Below, in pieces: positions 7,376-16,370 of a DNA stretch of 31,728 bases. The notes beneath the pieces were generated by a model. It saw only the letters and a list, made by a program, of their open reading frames with translations. It ran no database searches and was not told where the DNA came from. Location: the IMG/VR virus record IMGVR_UViG_3300017971_000617, positions 1-31,728 of that record, one strand, 5' to 3'. A program made the translations under genes and the position numbers. How positions within the stretch are numbered: the first letter of the stretch is position 1; each line of letters begins with the position of its first letter. Origin of the DNA: a virus.

Positions 7376-10300
7376 TTAAACGGTTGTTGTAGTCGTTGCA
7401 TTCATATCTACAATTGAATAGAAATTTGAGGGGTCATTCTGGTTATCATATTCGGTAGAAATCCAATCAGCAGATAAAGCCTGAGTACATACCCTGATTT
7501 CATCAATAACCCCGTCTAAATATCTGGAAGAACCATATAAAGTTGAGGCAGTTAAATTTGCACTGGAGTTGGATAGTCCACCTGTTTCAGAAGCACTATC
7601 TTGCAAAGCCCCATTTAAATAAAGGGCGCACCCTCCGGTTCCAAATTTCACATCAACTTTATAATCAGTCAATGCGCTGACCGGGCTGATTGTTTCAAGA
7701 AAAGTCCCCACTCCTGATCCATTTGAAACTCTACCAAAAAGATGATTGTCCGTCACATCTCCCAAGGCATCGTCTACCCCTATAACAAAATCATAGGGAT
7801 TTGTGCCGGCATTATCTTTACCAAGAATGGCATAATAATCAGAGGATGGCATTGTATCCAAATTTATCCAGGCCTGGGCAACTCCTGTGGAAACATCTAA
7901 GGAAGAATCAGAACCAAAGGATATATAATCGTCAGTCCCATCAAAATCAATACCATTTTCTATCTTAGCAGCAACGATATCATATGAATTCATTGTTCCA
8001 GAAGATGCCCCATCATTCCCATTTCCGGTTGAATCCAAAAGCTCCGGCAGATCCCAAACAGGAGTTCCCGAATAAACCTCAAAATTATCAAAATTTGCTT
8101 CAACTGTTTGGGTAACGGTAGAAATACATGCTAATTGAACCGTGACATTTGTGGTAGTATTCCAGGAGGATGCTGTGGAAAGGAGAGTCCAACTCGATCC
8201 TCCCCAATAATAAACACTAACAACTCCAGAAGTCCTTACTATTCTAAATTTTCCTGATTCATCAGAAGTAGTAACAGCAGACCCCTCGGTATACCATGTG
8301 GTTCCATTATAAGAAGCATGCCTATATCGATTTAAGCCAGATATGTATTCCCTATTAATCCGGTTATATCGTCCAGAAGAATCAGCGACAACCATAAAGG
8401 TATACCACTTCTCAGTAGTGGTCATCGTCGGCATTTCCCAATCAACCCGAATATCAAAATCACCGGAAAGTACAAAATTGGAAAGGACACTGCCGTATAA
8501 ACTTGCACCGCCCGTAGTAGTGAACAATTTATTTGCTTGGATGTCTACATCCCCATCCGATGCCCACCTATCAGAATCAGGGGCATCACCATTTGTTCCG
8601 GTAAAATCATCATCCGTTTCCGGAAATACTGGTTCCATATGGCAAACGACGGCATAATTAGACCAAACAGCATTTCTACCATAGGTTGCGGTCACTGCAG
8701 GCTCAGTATCTAATCCATTAACAAAAACATAAACGGTAGTATCCGCAGATGACGAAACAGATGGGACCTTGATATGTAATTCACCAGTTTTTGCGGTGGT
8801 ATCAAGCGTGACCACTTCTCTTGCTAATTCAGTCGTTAAAGAAGCATCGCTATAACATCTAATATCCCCGCCATCTTCCGTAACGATATCATAGAAAGAA
8901 TCAGGCATATCACTCAAATCAACATATAACGGATAATTGGAAAGAGTGCTATCCACCTTACTTGATGGAATGGTGATCGCATATAAGCCCGTGATGCCAG
9001 CAACCGTTGTTGAAGTCGATGTGGTTGAAGTCGATGTGGTTGAAGTCGATGTGGTTGAAGTTGATGCGGTAGTTGAAGTCGTTGAAGTTGTGGTCGTGGT
9101 CGTGGTCGTAGAAATTAAAGCCACATCTTTAACTGAATAAAAGGAGCTGGGATTATCCTGATTTTGGAATTCAACATCAATCCAATCAGCACTTAAAATA
9201 TCTTCCCTGAATCTGATCTCATCAAGAACCCCATCAAAATAAGCACCACTTCCTACCTTGTTTGCCCCTAATGAAAGTTCATGATCAGAATCGTCCTCAG
9301 CTGATCCAGATGGGGTATCACTTTCGGTGGCTGATCGATTCACCCCATCTAAATAAAAGAGGGGATTATTCGTATCTGAATCACTGTTATAAGTTAAATC
9401 TAATTTGTAGGTAGTCCCGGCTGAAACATATTCCCCATCCATTCTCCATCTACCGAACGATGTGGTAAAATCCTGCTGAAACTGAATATAAGGATCACTT
9501 GTTCTGAGTCCAATAAAATGGCCTTCCAGATTTGAAGAATTGGCTTTGTGATAGATTCTATTAAAAGATAAAACATCACAGTCAAACCAGCATTGAAAAG
9601 TTCCCCCGCCGGCGAATAGATTATCAAGGGTATTAAGATTATCGCAATCAAAAGTATCATTTGATCCATCAAGATCAAATCCGTCCCCAATCTGAGCAGT
9701 CACCATATCAGATTCAGTCATATTTGAACCGGCTGATACTCCGTGATTATGATTTCCAGTTGAATCAATTGCAACTGGAGGCCATTCAATCGTGCCTGTA
9801 GTAATCGTGAAATTATCAAAATCGGTAACTGAACCGCCATCAATATCACCATTGCATTCAATCCTGACGTCAACATCATTTGACCCAATGGAAGAACCGC
9901 TGTAAATTTTCCCCCCAGCAGATCCTTTCCAAGTCCAATCAGATCCATTCCAATACCAGAGAGTAAAATCGGATCCTGATCGTTTTATTCTAAATTTACC
10001 AGAAGTGAATGTTTCCCCTGCCCCGGTATCTGTGAGTACCCCGGTTCCCCCTACCCACACATCCTGGGAATCATCTGTTTCATGGGTCAATCGAATACCA
10101 ATCCAAGATACAAAATCAGTCAAAACTAATGATGCCGGATAACTTCTACCAGAGGATGGGGCATCACTTGATACCTTGGCATAATCAATTTGAATATCAA
10201 AATTACCACTTAAAATAAAATTTGATCTAATTTCAGAAGTGAAATCATTGGAATCATTTGGGACAGTCGCCCTCAATTTATTATTATTAATCTCGACAGA

Positions 10301-12319
10301 ATAGCCCGTTGTTTCAAGATCATGACCTGCCGATCTCCATAAAACGGGATCAGGGGGATCTCCGTTATCTCCGGTAAAATCATCATCAACCGAAGTTGGG
10401 CGCCTTTGCTCCATATGAAAGACCGCAGCATAATCAGCCCAAACGGCATCACGCCCATAGGTAGCATTTGTTGCCGGCTCAGTTCCTAATCCATCAACAT
10501 AAACATAAACTTTGGTATCTGTGGATGATGAAACCGAAGGAACTTTCATATGCAATTGACCGGTTTTAGCAGAAGTATCAATCGTAACCACTTCTCTTGC
10601 TATTTCGGTCGTTTTTGAAATATCTGAATAGCATCTAATATCCCCGCCATCGGAGGTGACCACACTAAAAAATGGGTCAGGCATATCACTCAAATCAACA
10701 TATAACGGATAATTGGAAAGAGTGCTGTCCACCGAACTTGCCGGAATGGTGACTTCAACAAGCATATTTCCCGGCAATCCGGTTGTTGATGTTGTTGATG
10801 TTGATGTTGATGTTGATGATGAAGTTGAAGTCGTGGAACCCGTAACGGTGGTTGATGAAGTTGAAGTCGTCGATGATGAAGTCGTTGTGGAGCCCGTAAC
10901 GGTGGTTGATGAAGTTGAAGTCGTGGAAGCCGTATAAGTATGAGTCGTTGAGGTCGTCGATGTGGAGCCCGTAACGGTGGTTGATGAAGTTGTGGTTGAT
11001 GTTGATGATGAAGTTGAAGTCGTGGTTGATGATGATGAAGTCGTGGAGGTCGTTGATGAAGTTGTGGAGGTCGTGGTCGTCGTTGATGAAGTTGTGGTCG
11101 TCGTTGTTGAGGTGGTCGTCGGGCTGGGGGCTTCCTGGGAAATGGTATTGAAATTCATTTGAATATCACCCAGGCTATCAGTCACATATTGAACTTCTAA
11201 TTCATCTTGATTAAATCGGCAAAGATTCAAAAAGCAAATCTTGATGCCTGGCAATTCAGCAAGCGAAACATCTTTACCAATCGGCTTATTGAAAGTTATC
11301 GTTGTCCCGGTGGCCCTCAAAACTCCCATTTCAATCTGCGTGCCATCTGGAAAAAGCATAATCATCCAGGTGCCACCCTTGGTATAAAGCCAATAATCAT
11401 CAAAATCGATATCTTCGATTGTAAGGGTCACATCACTTGATGAAATAGCATCAGTGATCTTTAAATCATCAACCCATGAAGGTCTCCAAAAAGCTCCCCA
11501 TCTTCCTTTATGATAATCAAAGAAATCTGTTAACCGCTTAATCACCTGTTTTTCATCAGGCATATAGACCGCTTCAAATTTGATTTCTGTATTATCTTGA
11601 TGAGTCCAGGAGGTGGCCAATCCATAATATTGAAGCAGATCTGAATTATGCCATTGATCACCGATTAATTCATTTGCCCAGTTTGGAGGAGTATTCAAAA
11701 CCGGGTAATCTCTGAATGTTGGATAATGGCTGATTGATGGGGTATTTCTTGTGATGCCCTGGTCAAACTCTTCCATGAATTCCATTTGAATTTCAGACAT
11801 TCGGTTGGTCATATTTCCGAATTTTTGACTTGACCTAATTCTTGCTTTTAAGATAGGGTAAACTTTGGCATTGATTCCCCAGGCATATAAGCAATTTTCA
11901 ACAGAAGTGATAGTTGTTCCCGTGAAAGAATCCACTGTTAAAATTTCATAGGTATCTTTATCCGTCATGATGGTGAATTCACCACCAATTTCAAGATCCA
12001 TATATTCAGTGGAATCAACTTGAAAAGTAGAATCAGCTACCAAGGCGGCTGAAGTCAGGTGCATTTCATTTGGCCATATAGGACAGCCCCAAATATTCGG
12101 TATATTGCGGTGGAGCTTTTTCTTGACGTAAGCCATATCTGAATATTTAACGGCGCTTACAGAGTAGCTTAGCGTCCGCCTGGGCCATGAAAGAATAGCA
12201 GATCTCTTTTCTCTATTGGTCAATCCAATCTGTAAAGAGGTGTGCCACTTCCTTTTCAAAGAAACAATATTTGCCCAATCTGGCTTTAGCATGAAATAAT
12301 CATTTACCACGGTTGCCAT
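7376..12319 (-). CDS. Giant distal-tail protein with tandem DUF2341/lectin units and Thr/Ser linkers
   Basis: The 1647-aa product starts after AGGAG. Residues 1 to about 398 form a tail-tip domain (FFDYHKGRWGAFWRPSWVDD) at the gene position of GTA gp12/DUF2460 distal tail proteins. A Thr/Ser-rich stretch (about 400-512) follows. Unit A (about 513-1068) and unit B (about 1107-1640) are near-duplicates: a DUF2341 domain (TLSNYPLYVDLSDMPD, then DGGDIRCYSD), an inserted lectin-like domain starting DDDFTG, and a LamG/concanavalin-type domain starting at DSTGN (GIDFDGTDDYISFGS in B). A second Thr/Ser linker (about 1069-1106) joins the units; the end is a run of five Thr and Val. Likely a glycan-binding adsorption protein attached to the distal tail. 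Confidence 0.8.
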   Translation of the reverse strand: MATVVNDYFMLKPDWANIVSLKRKWHTSLQIGLTNREKRSAILSWPRRTLSYSVSAVKYSDMAYVKKKLHRNIPNIWGCPIWPNEMHLTSAALVADSTFQVDSTEYMDLEIGGEFTIMTDKDTYEILTVDSFTGTTITSVENCLYAWGINAKVYPILKARIRSSQKFGNMTNRMSEIQMEFMEEFDQGITRNTPSISHYPTFRDYPVLNTPPNWANELIGDQWHNSDLLQYYGLATSWTHQDNTEIKFEAVYMPDEKQVIKRLTDFFDYHKGRWGAFWRPSWVDDLKITDAISSSDVTLTIEDIDFDDYWLYTKGGTWMIMLFPDGTQIEMGVLRATGTTITFNKPIGKDVSLAELPGIKICFLNLCRFNQDELEVQYVTDSLGDIQMNFNTISQEAPSPTTTSTTTTTTSSTTTTTSTTSSTTSTTSSSSTTTSTSSSTSTTTSSTTVTGSTSTTSTTHTYTASTTSTSSTTVTGSTTTSSSTTSTSSTTVTGSTTSTSSSTSTSTSTTSTTGLPGNMLVEVTIPASSVDSTLSNYPLYVDLSDMPDPFFSVVTSDGGDIRCYSDISKTTEIAREVVTIDTSAKTGQLHMKVPSVSSSTDTKVYVYVDGLGTEPATNATYGRDAVWADYAAVFHMEQRRPTSVDDDFTGDNGDPPDPVLWRSAGHDLETTGYSVEINNNKLRATVPNDSNDFTSEIRSNFILSGNFDIQIDYAKVSSDAPSSGRSYPASLVLTDFVSWIGIRLTHETDDSQDVWVGGTGVLTDTGAGETFTSGKFRIKRSGSDFTLWYWNGSDWTWKGSAGGKIYSGSSIGSNDVDVRIECNGDIDGGSVTDFDNFTITTGTIEWPPVAIDSTGNHNHGVSAGSNMTESDMVTAQIGDGFDLDGSNDTFDCDNLNTLDNLFAGGGTFQCWFDCDVLSFNRIYHKANSSNLEGHFIGLRTSDPYIQFQQDFTTSFGRWRMDGEYVSAGTTYKLDLTYNSDSDTNNPLFYLDGVNRSATESDTPSGSAEDDSDHELSLGANKVGSGAYFDGVLDEIRFREDILSADWIDVEFQNQDNPSSFYSVKDVALISTTTTTTTTSTTSTTASTSTTSTSTTSTSTTSTSTTVAGITGLYAITIPSSKVDSTLSNYPLYVDLSDMPDSFYDIVTEDGGDIRCYSDASLTTELAREVVTLDTTAKTGELHIKVPSVSSSADTTVYVFVNGLDTEPAVTATYGRNAVWSNYAVVCHMEPVFPETDDDFTGTNGDAPDSDRWASDGDVDIQANKLFTTTGGASLYGSVLSNFVLSGDFDIRVDWEMPTMTTTEKWYTFMVVADSSGRYNRINREYISGLNRYRHASYNGTTWYTEGSAVTTSDESGKFRIVRTSGVVSVYYWGGSSWTLLSTASSWNTTTNVTVQLACISTVTQTVEANFDNFEVYSGTPVWDLPELLDSTGNGNDGASSGTMNSYDIVAAKIENGIDFDGTDDYISFGSDSSLDVSTGVAQAWINLDTMPSSDYYAILGKDNAGTNPYDFVIGVDDALGDVTDNHLFGRVSNGSGVGTFLETISPVSALTDYKVDVKFGTGGCALYLNGALQDSASETGGLSNSSANLTASTLYGSSRYLDGVIDEIRVCTQALSADWISTEYDNQNDPSNFYSIVDMNATTTTTV
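8901..8950. repeat. 50-bp exact direct repeat, copy 1
   Basis: This copy encodes the start of the DUF2341 domain of unit B in the giant tail protein. It is identical over 50 bp to 10677-10726, 1.78 kb away. The surrounding domains are similar only at protein level, so this stretch is unusually well kept. Confidence 0.9.
10677..10726. repeat. 50-bp exact direct repeat, copy 2
   Basis: This copy encodes the start of the DUF2341 domain of unit A and is identical to 8901-8950. Recombination between the copies would remove or add exactly one lectin unit in frame, since 1776 bp is divisible by three. Confidence 0.9.
10782..11120. repeat. Low-complexity Thr/Ser-coding tract with embedded repeats
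   Basis: On the plus strand this is made of GTT/GTC/GTG/GAT/GAA-like triplets; on the coding strand it gives over 100 residues, nearly all Thr and Ser. A 24-bp unit beginning CCCGTAACGGTGG occurs three times exactly (10839-10862, 10893-10916, 10968-10991) and encodes the STTVTGS islands. Plus-strand ORFs here are Val/Asp/Glu artefacts. Confidence 0.9.
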
Positions 12320-12329
12320 ATTATTTCTC

Positions 12330-15146
12330 CTAACTTCTGAGGATTCGTTTCACAGCCTCTGATTTTGAATTGATCACATTTAGTACTGCATTTTGACCGC
12401 TGGCAGATGATAGATATTGATCTAATTCTCTTGGATCTGAAACGTTGATCATTGTAATTTCAGTTGATCCATTTCCGCGCTGCCCTGGCATCTGAGCACC
12501 AGAACTCACCAATCCACCATCAGCAAAACGATTCTGCCTTCCCTTTGCGATTAATCCACCGGTAGCATATCCAGCAAAGGCCCCTCGTGGAATTGATTTA
12601 CGCCTGATCGCTTCCATTACTCCTTTGCCATAATAATCAACGGCAGAAACTGGTTGCATAAATTCACCGGCGGTCGCCATAATTCCAATATTATCAGCTT
12701 TCGCGTGAGGAGAATACCCGGGAACTTCACCACCATCAGCCAATCCTGTTGAAGCAATCGTTGCTAATTGGACAGCCCCCATTGCGCCAGTTGCTATGGC
12801 TAATGGAATATTTGGCAAAGCCTTTGTTATAGCAGCAGCTATATTTATTGTGGCCTCAGCAAGGGCAGCTGCTTTGGCTATATAAAATAACTCTTTATTC
12901 TTTTCTCCGGTCATTTGATATAATTTGGTGAATACATCAGCGGTTCCCTGTGCTATTGTTTTGAAATTATTAAGACGATATTCCTGTAATTTCAAAGCCT
13001 GATCAGCAGCTTGCTGTTCTTTTTCAAGTGTTTGTAATCTGGATTGTTCGGCAATGGCATCTTTTTCAGCCTGGGTGGCCGCTTCAATTTCAGCCTCTGA
13101 TGCCTTTCTATCACGGAGGGCTTGAAGCTGTTCTTCATGAAATTTTTTAACGATCTGCATTTCCTGGTTTTGCTTATTCTGCAGATCACTTATTTCTTTT
13201 TGAAAATCTGCTTCTATAGCAGTTTGACCTTCTACTCGAAGACGTTGTTGTTGATCTTGTAAGGCCTTATCGGCATTCAATTTCAATTTATTTAGTTTTT
13301 CTTTTGATTTCAAAAGATCAGCATCAAGTTTATCCTGGTCTGTCTTAGCTTCCTGGGCAAGTTTAATTTTTTCAGTTTGGTAGGCCTGATCCAGGGCGAA
13401 TAATTTGGCATTCAAAGCAGCCTTTTTATCAGGATCATTCGAGGCTGCCAATTGTTGTTCTAAAATCTTTCTCTCAGCTTCGATCTTTTGAGCCACAATG
13501 GATAATCTGCGGTCATAATAATCGGATAATGAGATCAGTTTATTTTCGTAATCTGCTTCAAGTTTGGCAGATTCGGTAGCCAGGGCGGCATTGATTTTTA
13601 TCAGAGATGCTTTCAAGATGGATTCTATGCTGGCGGCAGGAACTATATTTTTAACAATTTTATCACCGACCTTTTTAGTCCCTTTTCCGATTGGCCCGGT
13701 ATCCTCCACCGATTTTTCAAGCTCGGATCTCATTTCTTTTGTGATGGCTCTGACTACTTTGCCCCCTGATTCTGCTAAAGGATCTTCCGCAGTTCCATAC
13801 AGATTATTTATATCCTTAACAAAACCATCCATAGCAGCTTTAGCAAGATCAAACTGACCCGTGATGAGTCCCCCGGCTGCGATGGCTAATGATGAAATGG
13901 CGGACAATCCGTTATAAATTCGGGTAAGACCGGTAATCATAAAGTCGAAGATCTCGATAACCCCTTCGCCCCATCCCTGGAGATTGCCATTCTCCTGCAT
14001 TTGCTTTACAGCATCGGTGATAGCCCTTATCCAATCCCTAAACGTGGATAAAACGATAGTTACCTCGGGGCCAAAGGCTTCCCCAAGTTGAATTTTAAAT
14101 GATTCAATTACAGAAGCGGTTTTCCTAAGTTGACCACCAAGTCCTGCTTCCATCTGATCAGCAATTTCTTTAGAGGTTCCCCCCGCTGCCCTTAATTCTT
14201 TAATTAAATCTTCCAGCCCCTGTGATCCCTGATTGACCAAAGCCTGTAATGCTGGGCCGGCCCTTTCCCCAAATGCTGCCAATGCTTCGTCACCGGAGAG
14301 CCCGGCGGCTTCCAATTGTTTAATGACTTCAACAAATCCTATGAAATCACCCTCAGAATCCTTTACTCGTAAAGTCGTCTGACCAATCCTGGCTCCCAGT
14401 TTTGCCATTGCTTCTGCTTCTTTGGCTGTTGGAGCAAGTAAAGCGCCTATTGCGTTTTTGAGATTAGTTCCTGCTAAGGATCCTTTTTGACCGGCATCAC
14501 CGAGTTTACCAATAGTGGCTAATAGATCTTCGAAGTCACCCCCAACACCTTTTGAAAGGGAGCCCACATATTTAAATGATTCACCAATTTCAATTAAATT
14601 GGTATTAGATGAGGTAAAAGTTTTCGCCAGAACATCATTAACTCTTTCAAGATTACCCACTTCCAATCCAAAAGCACTCAAAACATTCGTGGCAATATCT
14701 GCTGCATCCCCTAATTCCAGAGCACCAGCGGCGGCAAGATTTAAAACACCTGGTAGGGCTTCTGCTGCTTCTGCTGCTTCAAAACCAGCCATTCCAAGAA
14801 ATCGGAGGGCTTCAGCGGCATTGGAGGCAGTATATCGGGTTTCAGCCCCCATCTTTTTTGCCACTTCCGTCATATGCTCCAGTTCTTCCGCTGTGGCAGA
14901 TGTAACGGCTCCTGCTGCCCTCATATTATCGTCGAAATCAGCAAAAGTTTTTATTGCATTACCGAATAAAGCCCCACCAGCTAAGAGTGATGCAACACCA
15001 GCCAATTGGGTATACATATTGTTTAACCCCTTGGCTGATTTTTGGGCGCCTTTCCCTATCTTCCCTAAATCGGAGTTCAGGTTTTGAAGACCCCGTTTAG
15101 CAGCATTTTGGAAGGTCACCTTGATATTCATATTCTCGGTAGCCAT
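12330..15146 (-). CDS. Tail tape measure protein (TP901 family)
   Basis: The 938-aa product starts after AAGGAGAT. Residues about 60-330 hold the TP901 tape-measure core (FADFDDNMRAAGAVTSATAE, then ALRFLGMAGFEAAEAAEALP and GSLAGTNLKNAIGALLAP). A coiled-coil part rich in Lys, Glu, Gln and Ala spans about 510-740. A hydrophobic segment (about 760-800; AAALAEATINIAAAITKALP) and a Gly-rich C-terminal part follow. Tape measure proteins set tail length and are ejected before DNA; by the lambda relation of about 1.5 angstrom per residue the tail would be of medium length, roughly 140 nm (inference). It lies directly after the chaperone frameshift pair, as expected. Confidence 0.95.
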   Translation of the reverse strand: MATENMNIKVTFQNAAKRGLQNLNSDLGKIGKGAQKSAKGLNNMYTQLAGVASLLAGGALFGNAIKTFADFDDNMRAAGAVTSATAEELEHMTEVAKKMGAETRYTASNAAEALRFLGMAGFEAAEAAEALPGVLNLAAAGALELGDAADIATNVLSAFGLEVGNLERVNDVLAKTFTSSNTNLIEIGESFKYVGSLSKGVGGDFEDLLATIGKLGDAGQKGSLAGTNLKNAIGALLAPTAKEAEAMAKLGARIGQTTLRVKDSEGDFIGFVEVIKQLEAAGLSGDEALAAFGERAGPALQALVNQGSQGLEDLIKELRAAGGTSKEIADQMEAGLGGQLRKTASVIESFKIQLGEAFGPEVTIVLSTFRDWIRAITDAVKQMQENGNLQGWGEGVIEIFDFMITGLTRIYNGLSAISSLAIAAGGLITGQFDLAKAAMDGFVKDINNLYGTAEDPLAESGGKVVRAITKEMRSELEKSVEDTGPIGKGTKKVGDKIVKNIVPAASIESILKASLIKINAALATESAKLEADYENKLISLSDYYDRRLSIVAQKIEAERKILEQQLAASNDPDKKAALNAKLFALDQAYQTEKIKLAQEAKTDQDKLDADLLKSKEKLNKLKLNADKALQDQQQRLRVEGQTAIEADFQKEISDLQNKQNQEMQIVKKFHEEQLQALRDRKASEAEIEAATQAEKDAIAEQSRLQTLEKEQQAADQALKLQEYRLNNFKTIAQGTADVFTKLYQMTGEKNKELFYIAKAAALAEATINIAAAITKALPNIPLAIATGAMGAVQLATIASTGLADGGEVPGYSPHAKADNIGIMATAGEFMQPVSAVDYYGKGVMEAIRRKSIPRGAFAGYATGGLIAKGRQNRFADGGLVSSGAQMPGQRGNGSTEITMINVSDPRELDQYLSSASGQNAVLNVINSKSEAVKRILRS

Positions 15147-15149
15147 TCA

Positions 15150-15416
15150 TTATCTCCTTTTCATAAACTGACCCCACTTTCGGTCGTCTGCTAATCGGGC
15201 CACTCTAAAAGCTATGGCCATATCCTTTCTGTTATCGTTTTTGATGAATTGATGCTCATTCAAAGCCATAACAAAAAAACTATAGCCATAGGAAAGGACG
15301 TTCGTATGTCCTGCTTCTATAAGATGGCAAGCATCTTTGAAAAGTTGCTCATATGCTTTTGAATTGTTTTGCTGACCATTTCCGGAATTTTTAGTTTTTC
15401 CAGTACTCCTAAAAAA
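15150..15416 (-). CDS. Tail assembly chaperone T-part, expressed by -1 frameshift (gpGT-like)
   Basis: This frame has no usable start of its own. It is open from the slippery site inside the upstream gene to a TAA 3 nt before the tape measure ATG. After the shift it reads RSTGKTKNSGNGQQNNSKAY and continues through ACHLIEAGHTNVLSYGYSFF and ARLADDRKWGQFMKRR. A -1 shift at 15410-15416 joins it to the first 115 residues of the upstream protein, giving about 201 aa. This matches the lambda gpG/gpGT arrangement, in which the T extension binds tube protein and the G part binds the tape measure. Frame, position and heptamer all agree. Confidence 0.85.
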   Translation of the reverse strand, partial: FFRSTGKTKNSGNGQQNNSKAYEQLFKDACHLIEAGHTNVLSYGYSFFVMALNEHQFIKNDNRKDMAIAFRVARLADDRKWGQFMKRR

Positions 15417-15754
15417 GTCGCGTTCACCTCCTTAAAACCATCGTACAATTCTGCGACATCGGAAGGTGCCAGGGGTTTAAGATCAACTAATTGAAAATCA
15501 CAAATTTTTGCCATGATTTCAGAAATGGTAGCCCCGTACTGAGTCAGATCCTCCATAAGTCCTTTTTCTGCTTCGGTATCAGCCGGGTCCTCTCCGTTTT
15601 GGGATTTCTTGGCATCAGGAGTCGCAGATTGCGTAAAGAAAGCATTTTGCTGGCTTAAATCAAGTATGTCCTGAATGGACAATTCCTTGATTGTAAAATC
15701 TTTCGTACTCCCATCATCAAGTTCTATTTTAACGGTCTTTACTTTTCTTGCCAT
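15317..15754 (-). CDS. Tail assembly chaperone G-part (gpG-like)
   Basis: The 145-aa product lies between major tail protein and tape measure genes, the standard place of tail assembly chaperones. It starts MARKVKTVKIELDDGSTKDF, a short beta N-terminus, and then becomes helical and acidic (FTIKELSIQDILDLSQQ). The family helps the tape measure fold and recruits tube subunits during tail assembly and is absent from the mature virion. Its normal stop is at 15317; a fraction of ribosomes would shift at the UUUUUUA site at 15410-15416 into the T frame. The SD (GGACGG) is moderate. Confidence 0.85.
   Translation of the reverse strand: MARKVKTVKIELDDGSTKDFTIKELSIQDILDLSQQNAFFTQSATPDAKKSQNGEDPADTEAEKGLMEDLTQYGATISEIMAKICDFQLVDLKPLAPSDVAELYDGFKEVNATFLGVLEKLKIPEMVSKTIQKHMSNFSKMLAIL
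15410..15416 (-). promoter_or_regulatory. Programmed -1 frameshift heptamer UUUUUUA
   Basis: The sense strand reads ACT TTT TTA GGA in the chaperone frame, which places T TTT TTA exactly in X XXY YYZ phase. This is the same heptamer used by HIV-1 gag-pol. Slipping back one base lets both tRNAs re-pair fully or nearly so and enters the T frame, open to the base before the tape measure leader. Confidence 0.8.
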
Positions 15755-15776
15755 CTTTGTCCGTCCCTATCCTATT

Positions 15777-16370
15777 TTAAGCAGTTGTTGTTGTGGTGCT
15801 GGTGGTTGTCGTGGTGATCATCTTATAATCGAAGTACGGGCTGGATGCATGATTTGCAGTATCAGCAAGCCCCTCCGCCAGATAAGACATGGTTAGATAT
15901 TCATCACCGATTAATTGCATTGGACCATTCGGCTTAATCGTCGTTCTCCTGAAAAAGGCGATTGACTGTGGGCCAATGGGGTTATTTGAAACAAAGATAA
16001 TGGCATATTCTTTGTCCGCTCCCTGCATACCAGCAATTGTTCTGGTGGCTTCATCCAAAGTACCGAGCAAAAACATATTCAGGTTGGAAGCTGCCACTTC
16101 ATCCAGGGTAAAATTGAGAGAATATTCAAGGGTGGTGATAGGATTCAGATCTTTGAGATTGATTCCTTCCCTGCTTGAATAATGGGGTCTGTTTTCAGTA
16201 GCCGGCTCAATCTCGAAAGACGGAGCATTACCGATGTCGACAAAATCACCGAGCGACCCGGCTTCATATGCTGTGGGATAAGTAGGGGGCGTGGTTCCAA
16301 CCCAAGGCCCCACATACATAATTCCCCTGCCCGCAGGAACATATAAACTCGTGCTATGCGGAATAGTCAT
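15777..16370 (-). CDS. Major tail tube protein with Thr-rich C-terminus
   Basis: The 197-aa product begins MTIPHSTSLYVPAGRGIMYV and carries the beta-rich layout of tail tube subunits (GDFVDIGNAPSFEIEP, then LEYSLNFTLDEVAASNLNMF). Its place just before the chaperone pair and the tape measure supports this. The last 12 residues are only Thr, Ser and a final Ala (TTTTTSTTTTTA), added beyond the folded domain and likely exposed on the tube surface. Translation starts after AGGAGG; the start follows the stop of the tail terminator gene directly. Expect hundreds of copies per virion, which makes the tail a high-density tag. Confidence 0.85.
   Translation of the reverse strand: MTIPHSTSLYVPAGRGIMYVGPWVGTTPPTYPTAYEAGSLGDFVDIGNAPSFEIEPATENRPHYSSREGINLKDLNPITTLEYSLNFTLDEVAASNLNMFLLGTLDEATRTIAGMQGADKEYAIIFVSNNPIGPQSIAFFRRTTIKPNGPMQLIGDEYLTMSYLAEGLADTANHASSPYFDYKMITTTTTSTTTTTA

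Noticed and set aside
10782-11120. CRISPR-like or tandem DNA repeat array
   Set aside because: The repeats are short, irregular, in frame and encode Thr/Ser; there are no constant repeats with unique spacers.
8937-11162. Plus-strand Val/Asp/Glu-rich ORFs
   Set aside because: They are reverse readings of the Thr/Ser codon tracts of the giant tail protein.
7376-12319. Diversity-generating retroelement target in the lectin protein
   Set aside because: No reverse transcriptase or template repeat with A-specific variation was seen in the window.
14515-15087. 190-codon plus-strand ORF opposite the tape measure gene
   Set aside because: It is antisense to a clear TP901 tape measure, with no SD or promoter and low-complexity composition.
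15340-15395. Other slippery sites near the end of the chaperone gene (T CAA AAG and T TCA AAG)
   Set aside because: tRNA re-pairing would be poor; UUUUUUA at 15410-15416 is in phase and canonical.
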